From Gammaproteobacteria bacterium (GTDB lineage Bacteria > Pseudomonadota > Gammaproteobacteria > JAKDMP01): a stretch of 64,000 nucleotides of DNA. Under the pieces are notes generated by a model, which saw only the letters and a program-made list of their open reading frames with translations, did not search any database and was not told the origin of the DNA. Positions 30,344-40,311 of the stretch are shown piece after piece. Both the position numbers and the translations under genes were made by a program. Within the stretch, counting starts at the first letter, position 1. Each line of letters opens with the position of its first letter. Where the stretch lies: positions 1 to 64,000 of the forward strand of contig JALUYA010000009.1 of assembly GCA_027018875.1 (NCBI GenBank), given 5' to 3'.

Positions 30344-30628
30344 ATGATGGATATCGTCGGTTATTCTGCCGGTGCCCTGACTACAATCGCCTTCCTGCCC
30401 CAGGTCATCAAGGCCTGGCGGACACGCCGAACCGCGGATCTTTCCTTGAGCATGTATCTAACCTTCAGTGTCGGCGTTGCCCTATGGTTGGTCTATGGCA
30501 TATTGCTCGTCTCGGTACCGATTATCGTGGCCAACATCTTGACCCTGTTGCTCACGGGCTCGATACTTGTGATGCAGTTTCACGGGGCTTGGCAACGCCG
30601 GCGAACCGAGCCCCGCCCACCCGCTTGA
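30344..30628 (+). CDS. SemiSWEET-type (MtN3/PQ-loop) transporter
   Basis: 94 aa, 3 TM: IVGYSAGALTTIAFLPQVIKAWRTRRTADLSLSMYLTFSVGVALWLVYGI. Confidence 0.88.
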   Translation: MMDIVGYSAGALTTIAFLPQVIKAWRTRRTADLSLSMYLTFSVGVALWLVYGILLVSVPIIVANILTLLLTGSILVMQFHGAWQRRRTEPRPPA

Positions 30629-30756
30629 AACTGCGGACGAAGCGCCCTGCAAACCGGAGAAACCTATCGATACGGAGACTGACCTTTGCGTCGGACTTGC
30701 CCCGATCATCCTGCGGATCTCTCCGGTCCGTGGCCACGCGATTGGCCCCAACCGAA

Positions 30757-31026
30757 TTAAGCGTATCCCGGTTTCAGCGATTCGACCTTATCGATATATT
30801 GTTGCATGGCCTCTTCCTTACCGGTTCCCTCGAGTTTCTTCCAGGCTTCATATTTGGCCCGGGCGACGAAATCGAAGAACCCCGGGCTCTCGCCGGGCAC
30901 ATCGCCTTCGGTCGCCTGTTTATAGAGTGCATATAGTTCCAGCAGATCATCATCCGCAGGGCGACTGGAAAATGTTTTAACCTCCGCTGCCGCCTGCTCG
31001 AATTTTTCAATGAGCGGGTTCATCAT
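30757..31026 (-). CDS. Acyl-CoA-binding protein (ACBP)
   Basis: 89 aa: FEQAAAEVKTFSSRPADDDLLELYALYKQATEGDVPGESPGFFDFVARAKYEAWKKLEGTGKEEAMQQYIDKVESL. Confidence 0.93.
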   Translation of the reverse strand: MMNPLIEKFEQAAAEVKTFSSRPADDDLLELYALYKQATEGDVPGESPGFFDFVARAKYEAWKKLEGTGKEEAMQQYIDKVESLKPGYA

Positions 31027-31482
31027 CCGGTTCCTTTGTACGCAGAATTCAAGCTTAACAGGCTTGGCATATAAAAAACATCATCCCATGCATTTTCCGC
31101 CTCCGGAACGGACTCTATCGGTTTTTACAGGGGGCAAGATGGAGCCGCATCCCCCCTTGGGTTAGGGGACTTTTCCCGGCATCAAGAAAGATAACGGCGG
31201 ATTGCCGCAAATAGCAATCAGAATGGACTTCAGCCACGCAAGCCCGGGGGAATGCTAAGATTGGAAGGATATTGTGCGGATCGGAGGCCATGAGCACGGC
31301 ACGGAAATGGTGTCGAAGTGGGTCGGCTGCAAAACGCACTCGATTGAATCGATCCGTGTACGCCTGCTTTAATGCCTACAGGATGCGCATGGTTGCTCGC
31401 CGGCACAGGGATGATGACGGCACATAGGATCACCGGTGTACCGCAGGAGGCGTATCGCCGGCATAGAAAAGGAGATTCCAGC

Positions 31483-33033
31483 ATGAAGAGACCAGTAAGT
31501 TTCGCTGCCGTGGTCCTGGCTGCGGCATTTATGCTTCCGGCTTTTGCCGCCGGTGCCAAACCCAAGACCAGCCCTAGCGCCACCCAGACCAAGCCCCAGC
31601 AGAGTGTAACTTATAGTTCGGTGACAATAGGGGGAAAACGCATTGCATACAAGGCGGTTGCGGGCACCCTGATACTAAAAAACAAGAAGCATAAACCTGC
31701 CGCGAGTATATTTTATGTGGCCTACTTCAAACGGGGAGTAAAGAATTACGCTACCCGCCCGATTACGTTTTTCTACAATGGCGGCCCCGGCTCTTCCAGC
31801 GTGTGGTTGCACATGGGAGCTTTCGGGCCGCAGCGGATCGTAACTACGCCGGCGCCGAATCATACCCCGGCCGCTCCCTACCGCCTGGTGAATAATGATT
31901 ATAGTTTGCTGAACGTGACCGATGAGGTCTTCATCGACGCCCCGGCTACCGGTTACAGCCGCATACTCCCCGATGGAAAAGCAAAGAATTTCTTTGGTAT
32001 CGACCAGGATGGGCGGGCATTTTCCAACTTTATCGTGCAATTCCTGTCACGCTACAATCGGTGGAATTCGCCGAAATACCTCTTTGGCGAAAGCTACGGT
32101 ACAACCCGCAATTCGGTTCTGTCCTGGGATCTGGAAAACAACAAAAATGTTTCTCTTAACGGGGTAATCATGCTGTCGACGATCATGAGCTTTGATACCA
32201 GTATCGATGCTCCGGGAATGAACCCCGGCATTAACCTGCCCTATGAATTAGCCCTGCCAACTTATGCCGCCACCTCCTGGTATCATCATCGCCTGCCGAA
32301 TGAGACCCAGAAAATGGCACTCAAAACCTTGTTGCGCACGGTAGAAGAATTCGCGATGAACTCCTATGCCCATGCCCTGAATGCCGGCAATACCATCTCT
32401 TCCGCCGAGAAAAACACGATGGCTGCGAAACTGCATTTATACACAGGCCTGTCGACGAGCTACCTGCTGCGCGCCGATTTGCGCGTGAGTGGGCCGGAAT
32501 ACGAGCATGAGTTGCTGAACAACAACGGCGAGACCACCGGCCGACTGGATACGCGTTTTATCGGGCCGAGCATGAACCCGCTTGCACGTGAGGCCTACTA
32601 CGACCCTCAATCCTCTTCGATCAGCCAGGCTTATGTTGCGGGGTTCAACTGGTACACCCGAAACGTACTCAAATTCGGCAAAGGCCAGTATTACCGCCCG
32701 GTGTATTACGGCCACATGCAATGGAGCTTCAAAAATAGGCCGCCGTTTTCCGGTCGGCAGGTGACGCCCAATGTGATGCTTAACCTGGCCGCGGCGATGA
32801 AGTACAACCCGGGCCTTAAGGTAATGGTCAACGGGGGATATTTCGATCTCGCCACCCCGTTTTATGCGGCCTGGTACCAGTTCGAGCAACTGCCGATTAC
32901 CAAGCGGCTCGAGAAGAATATCTCCTTTTACTGGTATGCATCGGGCCACATGGTCTATGTCCATGTGCCTGCGCTTAAAAAGCTACATGCGAATGTTACC
33001 CGCTTCATCGAGCAAACCGATCACGCACACTGA
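31483..33033 (+). CDS. Exported S10 family serine carboxypeptidase-like peptidase
   Basis: Signal peptide; FFYNGGPGSSSVWLHMGAFGP, LFGESYGTTR (nucleophile), NGGYFDLATPF, SGHMVYVH. Confidence 0.92.
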   Translation: MKRPVSFAAVVLAAAFMLPAFAAGAKPKTSPSATQTKPQQSVTYSSVTIGGKRIAYKAVAGTLILKNKKHKPAASIFYVAYFKRGVKNYATRPITFFYNGGPGSSSVWLHMGAFGPQRIVTTPAPNHTPAAPYRLVNNDYSLLNVTDEVFIDAPATGYSRILPDGKAKNFFGIDQDGRAFSNFIVQFLSRYNRWNSPKYLFGESYGTTRNSVLSWDLENNKNVSLNGVIMLSTIMSFDTSIDAPGMNPGINLPYELALPTYAATSWYHHRLPNETQKMALKTLLRTVEEFAMNSYAHALNAGNTISSAEKNTMAAKLHLYTGLSTSYLLRADLRVSGPEYEHELLNNNGETTGRLDTRFIGPSMNPLAREAYYDPQSSSISQAYVAGFNWYTRNVLKFGKGQYYRPVYYGHMQWSFKNRPPFSGRQVTPNVMLNLAAAMKYNPGLKVMVNGGYFDLATPFYAAWYQFEQLPITKRLEKNISFYWYASGHMVYVHVPALKKLHANVTRFIEQTDHAH

Positions 33034-33055
33034 ATAGTGCGAGTACTCCGATAGT

Positions 33056-33085
33056 CAATAAAGGGGCCTTCGGGCCCCTTTATTG
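33056..33085. terminator. Rho-independent bidirectional terminator
   Basis: CAATAAAGGGGCC-TTCG-GGCCCCTTTATTG: perfect 13 bp stem with TTCG tetraloop immediately after the S10 peptidase gene. Confidence 0.85.
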
Positions 33086-33159
33086 CGTCGGGCAGGGGCC
33101 ATGTAACCATGTAAACGGGATGCGACCTCTCGCAGTAGCGCCTCGCGCCGGATGGGGTT

Positions 33160-33537
33160 TTAATGGGGCGGGGTTTCTCGCAAGGCCATAACCTTGCGAA
33201 CGCGGGCACGAAATGTTGCCAGGTCTGCCAGCAATTGCTCGTCCCTGGGGCGGGGAAACCAGTAGGGGCAGAAACACAGATCCCGCCAGCTCTTCGGCGC
33301 GGGTTCGTGCGACCAACTGTATCGCCAACGGCAGGCGAACCGGGCTTCGCCATTTGCGCGTAATAACACCAGGTACAAACAGGAGCGGGGATGGCTCAGG
33401 GCTTCCGGGATCGGGCATTGGCGGCAGGCGGTGAGATCGACTCGCTCCGATTCCCCCGCCGCGCACGCGGCGGCGCCATCGTCTCGAATCGGGCCGCGAT
33501 AGGGGCAGGCGGGCCAGTCTTCGGTTCCGGTGCTCAT
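33160..33537 (-). CDS. Hypothetical Cys-rich protein
   Basis: 125 aa with CPYRG, CRQCPIPEALSHPRSCLYL, FACRWRYSW, LCFCPYWFP. Confidence 0.6.
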   Translation of the reverse strand: MSTGTEDWPACPYRGPIRDDGAAACAAGESERVDLTACRQCPIPEALSHPRSCLYLVLLRANGEARFACRWRYSWSHEPAPKSWRDLCFCPYWFPRPRDEQLLADLATFRARVRKVMALRETPPH

Positions 33538-33648
33538 GCCTGCTCATCCCCGGGGTGAGCGGGTCCGGGAGTCATGGATGCGATGGGGAATCGGGATATG
33601 GTAGTCACCATCCCGGCAATCTCCCGGGGGTGCAAGCCGCAGCCACGC

Positions 33649-34227
33649 TTAGCATTCGGCACGAAATCGCCGCCGGGCAAGCTCGATCGACGCCCGCAGG
33701 GGGCATCCCCGAAGATGATCGTTGACCACCCCGGCAGCCTGCATGGTTGCATAGGCTGTCGTCGGCCCTACGAAGTGAAATCCAAGCCGTCGCAGCGTGA
33801 CGGCCAGGGCCTCGGATTCGGGGGTTTTCGCGGGCCAGTCGGCGACCGATAGCGGCGCCGGTACGTGCGCCGGCGCAAACGACCACACTACCTCGACGAG
33901 CGAGCCACCGGTGGCGATCAATCGGGCAAGTGCTTGTGCATTGCCGATTACCGCCTCGATTTTGGCACGATTGCGTATGATTCGGGCATCCCTCATCAAC
34001 CGCTGAATTTCCCGCTCGCCATACCCGGCCACCCGTCCAGGATCGAAATCTGCGAAGGCCACCCGCAAGGCCTCGCGCTTGTAGAGTACCGTACGCCAGG
34101 AAAGTCCGGCCTGAAAGGCTTCGAGGCACAAGCGCTCGTACATGCCGCGCTCATCAGTAACCGGGCACCCCCACTCCTCGTCGTGATAGCGAAGCATCAG
34201 CGGATCACCGGAGCCGAAACAGCGCAT
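33649..34227 (-). CDS. tag: DNA-3-methyladenine glycosylase I
   Basis: YHDEEWGCPVTDERGMYERLCLEAFQAGLSWRTVLYKREALR and FHFVGPTTAYATMQAAGVVNDH. Confidence 0.96.
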   Translation of the reverse strand: MRCFGSGDPLMLRYHDEEWGCPVTDERGMYERLCLEAFQAGLSWRTVLYKREALRVAFADFDPGRVAGYGEREIQRLMRDARIIRNRAKIEAVIGNAQALARLIATGGSLVEVVWSFAPAHVPAPLSVADWPAKTPESEALAVTLRRLGFHFVGPTTAYATMQAAGVVNDHLRGCPLRASIELARRRFRAEC

Positions 34228-35432
34228 TAAACGCCTGTTTCCCGGGGATTCTCCATCCCTTTCCCACCACCCGGCACGCTTTTTGGATCATCGGCCAGGA
34301 CATAACAATTTCTCCCCTTGCGCTTGGCCCGGTAGAGCGCGGCATCGGCACGGCGCAGAAGTTGATCCACCGACTCGCCCGGGCGATAACAGGCAAGACC
34401 CGCAGAAACCGCCAAGGGAATCGGACCATGTGAGGTCGGGATCGGGGAGCCGCTCACGGCCCGCAGGATGCGCTCGGCTACCCTGGCACCCCCCTGGATC
34501 CTCGTATTCCCGAGGAGCAGTAAAAATTCCTCCCCGCCCCAACGGCTGCAATCCCCACTGGGGCTGTCCACCCCCAGCCGATCAATACAACGGATTTCGG
34601 CGCTTACCCGGCAAACGAATTGCTGCAGCACCTCATCCCCCACGGCGTGCCCGTAGGTATCGTTGATCCGCTTGAAATGATCGAGGTCAAGCATTACCAC
34701 GACAAACGGGGATCGTGCTCGTTCGGCCCGATCGCGCTCCTCGTAAAGCAGCTCGTCCATGCGCCGGCGGTTGTAAAGACCGGTGAGCCCGTCATGGGTG
34801 GCCACTTCCCGGAGGCGCTTCGTCGTCTCGCGAAGCTCCCGGTTGCGCTCCGCGATCCGGACACGTAGGCTGCTCACATAGGCCGCAAAAAATGTGACCC
34901 AGGCCACCAATATGCCATACATGGCAATCCGAGCTACCGAGTCATGAACCGTAAGGCCCACCTCGTGAGAGTGCAGAAAAAAGGCCGCGGAATAGCCTCC
35001 GTAACCGAGAACGGCAATCGGCACCAGTTCCCGCAGGCCAAGCTTTAAGCTCCCGAACAAGAGCGTGATGATAAGCCCCAAGAGGAAAAAATCCTGGCTT
35101 AGCAGAGTTTGCGCAAACCACAACAGTCCCAGCAGAAACGCGATCGCAACCGAGATATGTATCCCGGTGAAACTGGGATCGCGCAGCCGCAAATTAAGCC
35201 CACTGAGAATCCAAACCACAAAACCAAGATTGACCGCCAGCACACCGAATGCTATGCCCACAAAGATGGGAGGAGCCAGCACCAGGGCCCCAGTCGAACG
35301 AAAATAGGCCGCAATGCCCAGGTACATGAGCCAACCGAAACTTGCCAGCAACAGGCGCCGCAATCGCAGCCGCTGCGCGGCGGCAATGCGCCGCGCATCC
35401 GGTTTCGTTGCCACTGCCGCTTGCAAATTCAC
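34227..35432 (-). CDS. Membrane-anchored GGDEF diguanylate cyclase
   Basis: N-terminal TM helices; THDGLTGLYNRRRMDELL...DLDHFKRINDTYGHAVGDEVL...RWGGEEFLLLL (GGEEF active site). Confidence 0.94.
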   Translation of the reverse strand: MNLQAAVATKPDARRIAAAQRLRLRRLLLASFGWLMYLGIAAYFRSTGALVLAPPIFVGIAFGVLAVNLGFVVWILSGLNLRLRDPSFTGIHISVAIAFLLGLLWFAQTLLSQDFFLLGLIITLLFGSLKLGLRELVPIAVLGYGGYSAAFFLHSHEVGLTVHDSVARIAMYGILVAWVTFFAAYVSSLRVRIAERNRELRETTKRLREVATHDGLTGLYNRRRMDELLYEERDRAERARSPFVVVMLDLDHFKRINDTYGHAVGDEVLQQFVCRVSAEIRCIDRLGVDSPSGDCSRWGGEEFLLLLGNTRIQGGARVAERILRAVSGSPIPTSHGPIPLAVSAGLACYRPGESVDQLLRRADAALYRAKRKGRNCYVLADDPKSVPGGGKGMENPRETGV

Positions 35433-35663
35433 GCCTGGTCTCCAATCATTCTGGAATCAGTTTAGCCAATTCTTTGACGTTGCCGCTTTCGATCTCTCCT
35501 TTGCGCTCCGGTGCAGCCCCGCTACACGCAAAACCCCGCGGCGGGAGCCCCATTGTGATTGCTCCGCTTTTTTACTTCCCCGGTTACAGACTCTCGTTCA
35601 ATGGCTGCAGAAATAGGTAATAACGACAACCCAGATCCAAGTACACTCTGTAAAATCAGGTGG

Positions 35664-36872
35664 TTACTTCACCTGGTGCTCGCGGCCACAATTGGGGCAA
35701 ATCACGGTATTCTTGGGGAAATCCGGCGGCGCCTTGAGTGTATTGCCGCAGGGACAGGCGATGAAGCGGTACCCCCGGGCGCGCCACAAGGCATCGGTGC
35801 TTGCCCGCACCCGTTCCCCATGGCTGGCCAGGGATGGTTCGGCGTGCGCCGGCAGCGGCATCGAGTCCGGCTGCCCGGGAGCGATGATCCCCAATCCCTT
35901 GACGCCGACGGTGCGCCCGGTGACTTGGCTAAATGCCGTCGCGTAGCCCGCAAACCCAGCCTCTCCCGCCATCGAGCGCAAGATCCGGACCCGCTCGGAG
36001 ATGGGCGGGTGGGTGCTGGTCAAATCCGCCAGTCCCCGCTTGGAAGGCTTGAGCGGATTGGCAATATACAATCCCGCCGTCGCCCGATTGGCCCGCGGTA
36101 GGGGCACGCTTGAGGAGGAGATCTTCTCCAATGCCCGCGCCAGAGCTTCCGGGTTACGGGTATAAAGCGCCGAGGATGCATCGGCCAGGTATTCGCGTCT
36201 TCGCGACAAGGCAAAGTAAAGCAATTGGGCGAAGATCGGTGCCAGAATCATTAAAGCCAGCGCTACCACGAGCAAAATCATCTGCCCCTGTCCACCGCCA
36301 TCGGAGGAGGTGCGCCGGCGCCCGCCCATACCCCCCAGAAAAACTCCATACACGCCCAGGTCCGCCAGCATCACGATCGCGCCCAGCATTACGGTGGCAA
36401 GCGTCATATAGAGAATATCCCGATTGGCCACATGGCCCATCTCATGGCCGATCACCCCCTGCAGCTCATCCCGGTTGAGGCGCTCCAGCAAGCCCGCGGT
36501 GACCGCGATCTTGGCATGTTCGGGATCCCGCCCGGTTGCAAAGGCATTCGCAGCATCGGCGTCGATAATATACACTTCGGGGGCCTTAGGCAGCCCCGCG
36601 GCAATAGTCATCTCCTCGACAATATTGAACAGCACCGGGTGGTCATCGTGTTTGATTCGGCGTGCGCCGCTGGCCTGGAGAATCATCGCGTCCCCGCCAT
36701 ACCACGAACCGATCCCAATAAAAAATGCAGCCACCAGCGCCAACCCGACCCCCGTGACCGGTGAGCCGAGAAACGCCCCGCCGAGTGCATAGCCGAGCCC
36801 TACCATGAGCGCCACCATCAGGATCATCAGCACCAGCGCCCGACGCCGGTTGGCGCGAATCAATTCAAACAT
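35664..36872 (-). CDS. htpX: HtpX-like M48 family metalloprotease with C-terminal zinc ribbon
   Basis: GVIGHEMGHVANRDI (HExxH); C-terminal CPCGNTLKAPPDFPKNTVICPNCGREH. Confidence 0.88.
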   Translation of the reverse strand: MFELIRANRRRALVLMILMVALMVGLGYALGGAFLGSPVTGVGLALVAAFFIGIGSWYGGDAMILQASGARRIKHDDHPVLFNIVEEMTIAAGLPKAPEVYIIDADAANAFATGRDPEHAKIAVTAGLLERLNRDELQGVIGHEMGHVANRDILYMTLATVMLGAIVMLADLGVYGVFLGGMGGRRRTSSDGGGQGQMILLVVALALMILAPIFAQLLYFALSRRREYLADASSALYTRNPEALARALEKISSSSVPLPRANRATAGLYIANPLKPSKRGLADLTSTHPPISERVRILRSMAGEAGFAGYATAFSQVTGRTVGVKGLGIIAPGQPDSMPLPAHAEPSLASHGERVRASTDALWRARGYRFIACPCGNTLKAPPDFPKNTVICPNCGREHQVK

Positions 36873-37009
36873 ATTCCGCCCCCCTCACCCTTTTTCATAA
36901 TCCGCTGCCTAGCCCGAGGCCAACGCCCCGGCCCCGGCCTTGTCGAAACCCCGGGGTTGCCCCGCCCGCCGCGGTGTTCTCCGGCAACTCCCGGTCTCAA
37001 CCTTTGACC

Positions 37010-37588
37010 TCAAGAACCGCCTCCGCCGGGGAAGCTGACCTTGGGTACTTCACGTTCCGCCGGCGCCTCGATCTCGAAAGATTCAGACGGCTTGAAGTGG
37101 AACATACCGGCCATAAAATTAGAGGGAAACATCTGGATCTTGTTGTTGTAGTTCATCACCGAATCGTTGTAGAACTGACGGGCAAAGCTGATCCGATTCT
37201 CGGTCGAGGAGATCTCTTCCTGTAGCGCCAAAAAGTTCTGATTTGCCTTCAGATCCGGATAACTCTCCGCTACCGCAAACAAGGATCGCAGTGTTTGCGT
37301 CAGCATGTTTTCCGCCTTTGCCTGCTCGGCGACGGATCCTCCTGACAGATTGATCGCCTGCTGGCGGGCGGCGGTCACGCTTTCGAGCGTCTGGCGCTCA
37401 TGGCGCATATATCCCTTGACCGTCTCCACCAGGTTAGGAATCAGATCATGGCGTCGCTTGAGCTGAACATCAATCTGTGCCCAGGCATTTTTTACCTGGT
37501 TCCGTAGTTTCACCAACGCGTTGTACATGCCGATCATCATTAGAATCAGCAGTACGACGACGCCTATACCTATCCACCCACCGATCAT
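37010..37588 (-). CDS. lemA: LemA family protein
   Basis: [43 protein letters not shown]...[31 protein letters not shown]. Confidence 0.95.
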   Translation of the reverse strand: MIGGWIGIGVVVLLILMMIGMYNALVKLRNQVKNAWAQIDVQLKRRHDLIPNLVETVKGYMRHERQTLESVTAARQQAINLSGGSVAEQAKAENMLTQTLRSLFAVAESYPDLKANQNFLALQEEISSTENRISFARQFYNDSVMNYNNKIQMFPSNFMAGMFHFKPSESFEIEAPAEREVPKVSFPGGGGS

Positions 37589-37998
37589 GGTTTTTTCTCC
37601 TCATTAAGCGACGGCCGGAAAATCCGCCCTAAAAACGCATGAACACGGTGCTCGGCTGTATCGCCGGGTACCAGCCCCTGCAAAAAAATACCCAGTTCGC
37701 CAGCATCGAACCATATCCCATGCTCCGAACAACGGTCGATCAAAACCATTTGATCCCCACCGATCCGGCGCTTATTCATTTTCCGCCGACAGCGGGGACA
37801 ATGCCGAAGTTTCTCGGTACCCGGACTCGCCGGTATTCCGCCCAGCGCCGCGGGATCCGGCATCGCGTGCAGCTGTTCGGCGAGCAACTCCAATTCTCCG
37901 GCATCGAACCATACGCCGCGGCAGACAGCGCACCAGTCGAGTTCGATGCCGTCGCGTTCAATGACAAGCAATACTTCGCTACAGGCGGGACATTTCAT
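37585..37998 (-). CDS. Double zf-TFIIB-like zinc-ribbon protein
   Basis: [34 protein letters not shown] and [36 protein letters not shown]; overlaps lemA start. Confidence 0.85.
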   Translation of the reverse strand: MKCPACSEVLLVIERDGIELDWCAVCRGVWFDAGELELLAEQLHAMPDPAALGGIPASPGTEKLRHCPRCRRKMNKRRIGGDQMVLIDRCSEHGIWFDAGELGIFLQGLVPGDTAEHRVHAFLGRIFRPSLNEEKKP

Positions 37999-38008
37999 CG
38001 CGGTGAAC

Positions 38009-39670
38009 TCAATCCACCATGGGTAAATCGAGGCCGCGGGCCCGCGCCGTCTCGATCGCCCGGGGATAACCGGCATCGGCATGGCGCATCACTCCGGTTC
38101 CCGGATCGTTGACAAGCACCCGCGCCAGGGCCCGCTCGGCCCGGTCGCTGCCGTCGGCCACAATCACCACTCCCGCGTGCAACGCATACCCCATGCCGAC
38201 CCCACCACCGTGATGAAAGCTCACCCATGAGGCACCGCTGGCGGTGTTGAGCAAGGCATTCAGAATCGGCCAGTCGGCCACGGCATCGGAGCCGTCGCGC
38301 ATCGCCTCGGTCTCACGGTAAGGCGATGCAACCGAGCCCCCGTCTAGATGATCCCGCCCGATCACGATCGGGGCCTTAAGCTCCCCCTTGCGCACCATCT
38401 CGTTGAAGGCGAGCCCGAGCCGGTCGCGTTCGCGATACCCGAGCCAGCAGATACGGCAAGGCAGGCCCTGGAAATGAATCCGCTCGTGGGCCATATCAAG
38501 CCAGTTATGCAGATGCCGGTCATCGGGAAACAGGGCCTTGGCCTTGGCATCGGTGCGATAGATATCCTCGGGATCTCCCGACAGCGCCGCCCAGCGGAAG
38601 GGCCCCTTGCCTTCACAGAACAGCATGCGCATATAGAGCGGTACGAACCCCTTGAAATCAAAGGCATTTTCCACCCCGGCCTTGCGAGCCATGGCGCGGA
38701 TGTTGTTGCCATAATCGAAGGTCGGAATCCCCCGGGCATGAAACCCGAGCATTGCCCGTACGTGACGGGCAATGGAGCGCATCGCCAGGTCGGTGTATTT
38801 TTGTGGATCGGAGGCACGCAGACTTGCCGCCCGGGTAACGTCATAACCGACCGGGATGTAACCGTTCAACGGATCATGCGCCGATGTCTGGTCGGTGACC
38901 AGGTCCGGCTGCATCTCACCCGCCCCGATCTCCTCGAACATTTCGGCGGCATTGCCGAGCACCCCGACGGAGACGGCCTCTCCCCGGCCACAGGCATCAC
39001 GAATTATGTCCAGGGCTTGCGGCAAGGAGTCGGCACGCCGGTCAAGATACCCGCTCGCCAGGCGTTTTTCGATCCGCGCCGGATCCACCTCGACGGCAAG
39101 ACAGCAAAGCCCCGCAAACACGGCGGCAAGGGGTTGCGCGGCCCCCATGCCGCCCAGGCCGCCGGTGAGCAGCCAGCGCCCCCGCGCCTCGCCGCCATAG
39201 TGGCGGCGCACCGCCTCGGCAAAGGTCTCGTAGGTGCCCTGAACGATTCCCTGCGAGCCGATGTAGATCCACGATCCCGCGGTCATCTGCCCGAACATCA
39301 TCAATCCCTTGCGATCCAGTTCAAAAAAGTGTCCCCAGGTGGCCCACTTCGGCACCAGATTGGAATTGGCGATCAGCACCCGGGGGGCATCCTCGCGGGT
39401 GCGAAACACGCCGACCGGTTTGCCCGACTGGATCAACAATGTCTCGTCGTTCTCGAGTCGCTTCAGGGTGGCCACGATGGCGTCAAAGGACTCCCAGTCC
39501 CGCGCCGCGCGGCCAATACCACCGTAAACCACGAGTTCGTGGGGATTCTCACCTACCTCGGGATCGAGGTTGTTGTGCAGCATCCGCAGCGCGGCCTCCT
39601 GCACCCAACCCTTACAGGATAAATCCGGCCCCGTCGGGGCCCGCAACTCGACATCACGAAAACGTGTCAT
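38009..39670 (-). CDS. hutU: Urocanate hydratase
   Basis: 553 aa; [71 protein letters not shown]. Confidence 0.97.
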   Translation of the reverse strand: MTRFRDVELRAPTGPDLSCKGWVQEAALRMLHNNLDPEVGENPHELVVYGGIGRAARDWESFDAIVATLKRLENDETLLIQSGKPVGVFRTREDAPRVLIANSNLVPKWATWGHFFELDRKGLMMFGQMTAGSWIYIGSQGIVQGTYETFAEAVRRHYGGEARGRWLLTGGLGGMGAAQPLAAVFAGLCCLAVEVDPARIEKRLASGYLDRRADSLPQALDIIRDACGRGEAVSVGVLGNAAEMFEEIGAGEMQPDLVTDQTSAHDPLNGYIPVGYDVTRAASLRASDPQKYTDLAMRSIARHVRAMLGFHARGIPTFDYGNNIRAMARKAGVENAFDFKGFVPLYMRMLFCEGKGPFRWAALSGDPEDIYRTDAKAKALFPDDRHLHNWLDMAHERIHFQGLPCRICWLGYRERDRLGLAFNEMVRKGELKAPIVIGRDHLDGGSVASPYRETEAMRDGSDAVADWPILNALLNTASGASWVSFHHGGGVGMGYALHAGVVIVADGSDRAERALARVLVNDPGTGVMRHADAGYPRAIETARARGLDLPMVD

Positions 39671-40311
39671 TGTTCATCTCCTTGGATGCTATACCGAACC
39701 GTTGTGGGTTACGGGAAATAAAGCACGCCGCGGCGGTACCACTCCAATCGAATCACCACGGTACTTGCTCTGTTTGCCTCCGCACCCATCAGCCCCGGCC
39801 AATTTCGAAACGCGCCCACCGCGATGCGCGTGCCAACCTTGCAGAATCATATCGCGCGCCCGACCGGAACGCTGCTCCAGCCGCCGGGTGCGCCTTGAGC
39901 CAGCCGTCACCTTACCGATACCCGCGCCAGAAGCGCAACCCCCATCGTGCATCCAGCGGCACCTGGGCCTAAGACCTGCTCTGACCGTGCAAGGGACAGC
40001 CGATCTGATGCGCACGGCACCGAAAACAAGGAGTTCGCATTCTCCCGAAACCGTGTTTCGCGATGCGCGCGCAGTACCCCCCGATTTGCCGCGATCTATT
40101 GGAAACCGCGAAAATCTGTTATTTTTATAAAAAATGACCTGGCAGATTGCTAAATCGACAGCCTGGGGATTACAAGCGACGGAGACCACCGCGAATCGCG
40201 GATCCGTTCATTTTGCCCGAGGGCAATAGCATAATTCCCGGGCCGGATCCGGCCCCTGGGCAGCCCGGGGATCCAGGATATCGATTCCGATCGCCACGGA
40301 TACGGGACGAA

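Noticed and set aside
29149-30936. 595 aa plus-strand ORF overlapping the acyl-CoA dehydrogenase, SDR and SemiSWEET genes
   Set aside because: Arg/Gly/Pro-rich composition typical of an out-of-frame GC-rich read; the overlapped frames encode clear protein families.
33055-33090. Possible regulatory palindrome after the S10 peptidase
   Set aside because: Best explained as an ordinary UUCG-loop bidirectional terminator, so listed only as a feature.
38348-39622. 424 aa ORF antisense to hutU
   Set aside because: Shadow ORF of a well-defined enzyme gene; no recognisable domain or start signal.
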